Source of the DNA: Bacillus sp. CECT 9360
GTDB taxonomy: Bacteria > Bacillota > Bacilli > Bacillales > DSM-1321
Direction of reading: 5' to 3'
DNA: 64,000 bases
NCBI RefSeq assembly: GCF_918741275.1
Contig: NZ_CAKKNA010000007.1
Location: 124,001-188,000 of the forward strand
The notes under the pieces are model-generated. The model had not been told where the DNA came from. It ran no database searches and saw only the letters and a program-made list of their open reading frames with translations. Shown piece after piece: positions 63,178 through 64,000 of the stretch; position 1 is the first letter of the stretch, and each line of letters starts with the position of its first letter. The translations under genes and the position numbers were made by a program.

Positions 63178-63432
63178 TGACGAAGAAGAGTAGCTTAATG
63201 GATGCATTTTAGAGAGCCGGTGGCAGGTGTGAACCGGTATGTATCGTTTAGTGAATGGACTTTCGAGCCCCAAACCGAAACCGCTCGCGGAAGTAGGCCT
63301 TGGCGAACGCGCCTTATCGTTACAAAAGGCAGGCAAATTATTATTGCCGTAAAGTGAGCTTTTAAAGCTAATAAAGGTGGTACCACGGGTTCCTCGTCCT
63401 TTTGGATGAGGGCCCTTTTTGTGTTTTTTAAA
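63178..63432 (+). promoter_or_regulatory. T-box riboswitch 1 (tryptophan)
   Basis: Stem I begins near 63183 and has AGAGAGCCGG. The specifier loop context GTGAATGGACTTT puts TGG (Trp) at 63256-63258. The T-box core AAAGGTGGTACCACGGG is at 63373-63389, and a terminator (GGGTTCCTCGTCC with GGATGAGGGCCC, then TTTTT) ends the element. Binding of uncharged tRNA-Trp should favour the antiterminator. Confidence 0.9.
63386..63430 (+). terminator. Attenuator of T-box 1
   Basis: GGGTTCCTCGTCC pairs with GGATGAGGGCCC (wobbles), followed by TTTTTGTGTTTTTT. Confidence 0.85.
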
Positions 63433-63444
63433 CTGAATACGCAA

Positions 63445-63720
63445 ATCGTTGAGTAAGAGTAGTAGCCATTTTAGATGCGATACAGAGAGCCGGGAAAGGT
63501 GGAAACCGGTACGCTAAAAAGTGGTGAATGGACTTATGAGAGGCGCCTTGAATGAATAGTAGGGGAGCCCGGATTCCACCGTTACAGGGATAGGGTATAA
63601 ATAAAGATGTACCCGAAAAGCGGGAAGGCGATAAAAAGCCTTCCAAGCTGAGGTGGCACCGCGGTCAATAATCGTCCTCTGCAAACAGGAATTTTCTGTT
63701 TGCAGAGGACTTTTTTTTTA
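63445..63720 (+). promoter_or_regulatory. T-box riboswitch 2 (tryptophan)
   Basis: A second full element directly follows. Landmarks are AGAGAGCCGGGAAAGG, specifier context GTGAATGGACTTA with TGG at 63529-63531, T-box core GAGGTGGCACCGCGGTC at about 63650-63666 and a strong attenuator. Both elements must read through for trpE to be made. Confidence 0.93.
63673..63720 (+). terminator. Attenuator of T-box 2
   Basis: GTCCTCTGCAAACAG pairs exactly with CTGTTTGCAGAGGAC, followed by nine T. Confidence 0.93.
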
Positions 63721-63742
63721 GAAAAAGAGGGGACGTGATGAT

Positions 63743-64000
63743 GTGAACAATAAGCTTAACTGCAAGCTGGAGACATTAGACGGGGACACACATACTCCGG
63801 TTTCCTTATTTCAGAAGTTAGCCGGAAAGAAGAAATTCTTGCTGGAAAGCTCTAACAAGCATGAGGGTGATGGCCGTTATTCATACTTAGGAAGCAACCC
63901 GGCCTTCGAAATTATCTCTTTGGATAACGAGATAACTCTTACGGATTTGCGGAATAACTCGGTGGAAAGCCATAAAGGCAGGATCCTCGACTTTTTAAAA
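63743..64000 (+). CDS. trpE: Anthranilate synthase component I, 3' end outside window
   Basis: 86 codons of the N-terminus are present: MNNKLNCKLETLDGDTHTPV, then 'LFQKLAGKKKFLLESSNKHE' and RYSYLGSNPAFEI, matching the N-terminal domain of TrpE with its LLES tryptophan-binding motif. It makes anthranilate from chorismate in the first step of tryptophan synthesis. GTG 63743 follows GAGGGG. The tandem Trp T-boxes upstream agree with this identity. Confidence 0.9.
   Translation, partial: MNNKLNCKLETLDGDTHTPVSLFQKLAGKKKFLLESSNKHEGDGRYSYLGSNPAFEIISLDNEITLTDLRNNSVESHKGRILDFLK

Overview
The window is chromosomal DNA of a low-GC, endospore-forming member of the Bacillaceae, related to but clearly outside the B. 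subtilis group. The evidence is gene content and order: from the first to the last kilobase it follows the B. subtilis ykrP-kinE-ogt ... ykv ... ptsHI ... ykwC-patA ... cheV-ykyB-ykuE ... ykuI-ykuJ-ykuL-ccpC-dapH-dapL-ykuU-ykuV-ktrC-rnjA-rpoY-ykrA-def-ykyA-pdhABCD-SR1-speA-yktA neighbourhood. Shine-Dalgarno sites are strong and TTG/GTG starts are frequent. I see no tRNA, rRNA, CRISPR or prophage. The methionine-salvage operon and motAB, which lie in this stretch in B. subtilis, are absent, and the window ends in a trp operon controlled by T-boxes instead of TRAP.

Layout. 1-5 kb: a membrane acyltransferase, the sporulation kinase KinE behind a consensus SigH promoter, ogt, a YkvA-like protein and a Spo0E-type phosphatase. 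5.2-6 kb: seven 101-bp tandem repeats. 6-12 kb: an Fsr-like MFS transporter, sporulation kinase KinD, MhqR and an M3 peptidase. 12-14 kb: a signalling/motility patch with a CheY-like protein whose leader looks like a c-di-GMP riboswitch, a YjfB-like protein and a PAS-STAS protein. 14-21 kb: YkvI, lipoproteins, YkvS, a sigma factor, two membrane/secreted enzymes and a FetAB-type exporter. 21-25.4 kb: ptsHI and two dehydrogenases. 25.4-30.9 kb: patA, a KinB-type kinase, cheV, ykyB and ykuE. 31-41 kb: transporters, the EAL protein YkuI and the c-di-AMP sensor DarB. 41-46 kb: ccpC, the lysine/DAP genes dapH-dapL, peroxiredoxin and thioredoxin-like genes, and ktrC. 46-50 kb: rpoY-rnjA, ykrA, def and a YjcZ-type peptide. 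50-57 kb: ykyA, a decayed IS1182-type element and pdhABCD. 57-64 kb: a polysaccharide deacetylase, the dual-function RNA SR1/SR1P, speA, a nitronate monooxygenase-like enzyme, yktA, two tandem tryptophan T-boxes and the start of trpE.

How it fits together. Four inputs to the sporulation phosphorelay lie here: three kinases (KinE, KinD, KinB-type) and one Spo0E-type phosphatase, with a Spo0A-box pair next to the phosphatase gene. Central carbon flow is represented by HPr/EI, the whole pyruvate dehydrogenase complex, CcpC and SR1P with a candidate cre site. Three genes (dapH, dapL, patA) supply the acetylase branch of diaminopimelate synthesis for wall and lysine. Second-messenger signalling appears as c-di-GMP (candidate riboswitch, EAL protein) and c-di-AMP (DarB, with KtrC).

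Most coding calls rest on recognisable family sequence and synteny, and starts were moved to codons with proper ribosome sites where the longest frame was implausible. Regulatory sites, riboswitch folds and repeat families were judged by eye only.
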